From assembly GCA_963706905.1 (NCBI GenBank), contig CAVPNY010000022.1:1-64000 (forward strand): DNA of 64,000 nucleotides, in the 5' to 3' direction. Each line of letters starts with the position of its first letter. The first letter of the stretch is position 1. Position numbers and translations under genes: made by a program. Positions 62,457 to 64,000 of this stretch are shown here, one piece after another. Source of the stretch: CAVPNY01 sp963706905 (GTDB taxonomy: Bacteria; Chloroflexota; Anaerolineae; Anaerolineales; UBA4823). A model generated the notes under the pieces. That model searched no databases and was not told the origin of the DNA. It worked only from the letters and a program-made list of their open reading frames with translations.

Positions 62457-64000
62457 ATGAAATTTCGCCTCTATCTGCTATTGTATTTATATGCGTTAAT
62501 GTTCCTGCTGGCAGTAGCCATCTTTCAGACCCAGCCGGGCTACATGGATGCGGAGTACTACTATGCCAATGGGCTGCAACTTGCCCAGGGGAAGGGATTT
62601 TCTGAGCCTTTCTTGTGGAATTATCTGGATGACCCGCAGGAGCTGCCCCATCCCGCTTTCACGTACTGGATGCCGCTGAGTTCCTTGCTGGCTGCAGCAG
62701 GCATGGAGATCACCGGCTGGGTTAACTTCGCGGGATCAAGAGCTGGTTTTCTCATACTGGCAGCCTGCGTTTCTCCCTTAACCGCCAGGCTGGCTTACGC
62801 GTTCACTGGCGAGCGCTGGGCAGCCTTGCTGGCTGGCTTTCTGGTCATTTTCCCGGGTTTCTATCTGGCATACCTGGGCACCACCGATACTTTCGGGATT
62901 GCCATGGTATTGGGGGTGCTGTGGTTGTGGGTGGCACAGCATGCATTGAGCAACGACCCTGGGGGACGTGCTTTTTTGCTGGATGCGCTTGGGCTTGGAC
63001 TGGTGGCGGGTTTGATGCACCTGACACGCGCAGATGGGATATTCTGGCTGGGGATGGGAGGGGTGGTGGTTGGGATGGCAATCCTGTCCTCGAGGAAAAT
63101 GAAGCCAACCATCTCAATCCAAAAGCAGGCCTTGATTGGAGTGCTCGTCTTAGCACTGCTGCTGGCTGGATACTTACTGCCCATGCTCCCCTGGCTATGG
63201 CGGAATTTAATCACTTTTGGGACACCGTTTGCGCCGGGTGGAGGGAAGGTTCTTTGGCTGACAGATTATGATGATATCTATCTCTATCCAGCCAGCTTGT
63301 TAACCCCAACACGCTGGTGGGCGATGGGTCTGGGCGAGATTCTTGGCGCCCGCATCTGGGCGCTGGGCCAAAACCTGCAAACCACCCTGGCAGTACAGGG
63401 AATGGTGTTTTTGCTGCCTCTCAGCCTGGTTGGAGCCTGGCAGCTGCGTAGAGACCGGAGGGTTCAGCTGGGAGGACTGGCCTGGCTATTATTGTTGGCT
63501 CTCTTCTGCTTGATTTTTCCCTATCCAGGGGCGAGGGGTGGATTCTTTCATTCGGGCGCGGCCTTGCAACCACTCTGGTGGGCGCTGACGCCGGTCGGAT
63601 TGGCGGTGCTGGTTGCCTGGGGGGAACGAAAGCGAGGGTGGAATTCTTCTCAGGCACGCGTGATCCTTGGTGTCGGCCTGGTTGGTCTGGCAGCTTTTTA
63701 TTCGATACTGGTCACCTGGCCTAAAGTGATCGGAAACAAAGTTGCTGAACCAGCCTGGAACCAATCGGCTGAGGAATATATCCAATTGGAGAGCCAGCTT
63801 GAAGCGCTTGGCATCAGTGACGAAGCGATCGGGATGGTGAACAACCCACCGGGATATTTCACTGCCACGGGACGAGCGGCGATCGTCGTTCCAGATGGCG
63901 GTATGCTAGACCTGTTAGCAGCAGCTCAGCGTTACCAGGCGAGCTATCTATTGCTCGAAGAGAACCACCCAGAGCGGCTGGGAGATTTATATTCGGGTCC
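62457..64000 (+). CDS. Membrane glycosyltransferase (PMT-like), 3' end beyond window
   Basis: At least 514 residues; the frame is open to the end of the window. One N-terminal helix, then TQPGYMDAEYYYANGLQLAQG, a loop with DDPQELPHPAFTYWMPLSS, ~10 helices including GVLVLALLLAGYLLPMLPW, and an extracytoplasmic segment at ~445 onward (VTWPKVIGNKV, GISDEAIGMVNNPPGYF). The MDAEYYY motif corresponds to the acidic first-loop motif of GT39-like enzymes. No strong ribosome site precedes the ATG. Confidence 0.7.
   Translation, partial: MKFRLYLLLYLYALMFLLAVAIFQTQPGYMDAEYYYANGLQLAQGKGFSEPFLWNYLDDPQELPHPAFTYWMPLSSLLAAAGMEITGWVNFAGSRAGFLILAACVSPLTARLAYAFTGERWAALLAGFLVIFPGFYLAYLGTTDTFGIAMVLGVLWLWVAQHALSNDPGGRAFLLDALGLGLVAGLMHLTRADGIFWLGMGGVVVGMAILSSRKMKPTISIQKQALIGVLVLALLLAGYLLPMLPWLWRNLITFGTPFAPGGGKVLWLTDYDDIYLYPASLLTPTRWWAMGLGEILGARIWALGQNLQTTLAVQGMVFLLPLSLVGAWQLRRDRRVQLGGLAWLLLLALFCLIFPYPGARGGFFHSGAALQPLWWALTPVGLAVLVAWGERKRGWNSSQARVILGVGLVGLAAFYSILVTWPKVIGNKVAEPAWNQSAEEYIQLESQLEALGISDEAIGMVNNPPGYFTATGRAAIVVPDGGMLDLLAAAQRYQASYLLLEENHPERLGDLYSG

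Noticed and set aside
62434..62460. Short frame from the ATG overlapping the GT87-like stop
   Set aside because: It ends after eight codons; the ATG at 62457 begins the long frame.

Overview
The window looks like a chromosomal segment of a Chloroflexota bacterium, most likely class Anaerolineae. This rests on the gene mix: a TIGR03960/TIGR03936-type radical SAM pair, a K+-independent membrane pyrophosphatase, GldA/F/G-like ABC genes, many PT-rich lipoproteins, TPR giants and GT-C glycosyltransferases. No marker gene or rRNA is present to prove it. The DNA is moderately GC-rich, except for AT-rich tips in the RHS region.

Layout. (1) 1-8.5 kb, minus strand: a nuclease/phosphatase fragment, MFS exporter, YbjQ-like protein, lipoprotein, a secretory-type serine protease with a coupled propeptide-like gene, VOC, DUF4203-like, DUF2277 and ACT proteins, and a 779-residue lipoprotein. 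(2) 8.6-11.9 kb, plus strand: two paralogous LGFP-like lipoproteins, the second frameshifted. (3) 11.9-29.6 kb, minus strand: a dense run of 12 genes read in the order rpoN, PAS/GAF histidine kinase, NtrC-type regulator without an HTH, barrel-like protein, ftsZ, five small or membrane proteins and giant TPR proteins, and a TPR plus C25/caspase-like peptidase. A near-consensus sigma-54 promoter overlapping a perfect palindrome sits in front of rpoN. This is the strongest candidate for an undescribed system. (4) 30.3-35.8 kb: three decayed RHS/YD cassettes with exchangeable C-terminal tips; the third is a PD-(D/E)XK-like toxin coupled to a DUF4304-like immunity gene. Short palindromes are inserted in frame in this region. 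(5) 35.8-45 kb, minus strand: tRNA-Arg(CCG), the radical SAM pair, ndk, a long TPR/helix-hairpin-helix acidic protein and hppA. (6) 45.1-49.15 kb: an IS4-like element with a clear 9-bp target duplication abutting an IS21-like element (istA/istB). (7) 49.5-53.4 kb, plus strand: a Gld-like ABC operon whose ATPase carries two in-frame TAA codons, followed by rpoD (53.5-54.7 kb). (8) 54.7-64 kb: a glycosyltransferase/membrane protein cluster, including a tandem pair of paralogues; the last gene runs off the window.

Single-base frameshifts are common, in ordinary genes as well as in the RHS graveyard. Some may be assembly errors, so the broken genes outside the RHS region should be read with that in mind. 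All functional calls come from reading motifs and remembered family features; no database search was run.
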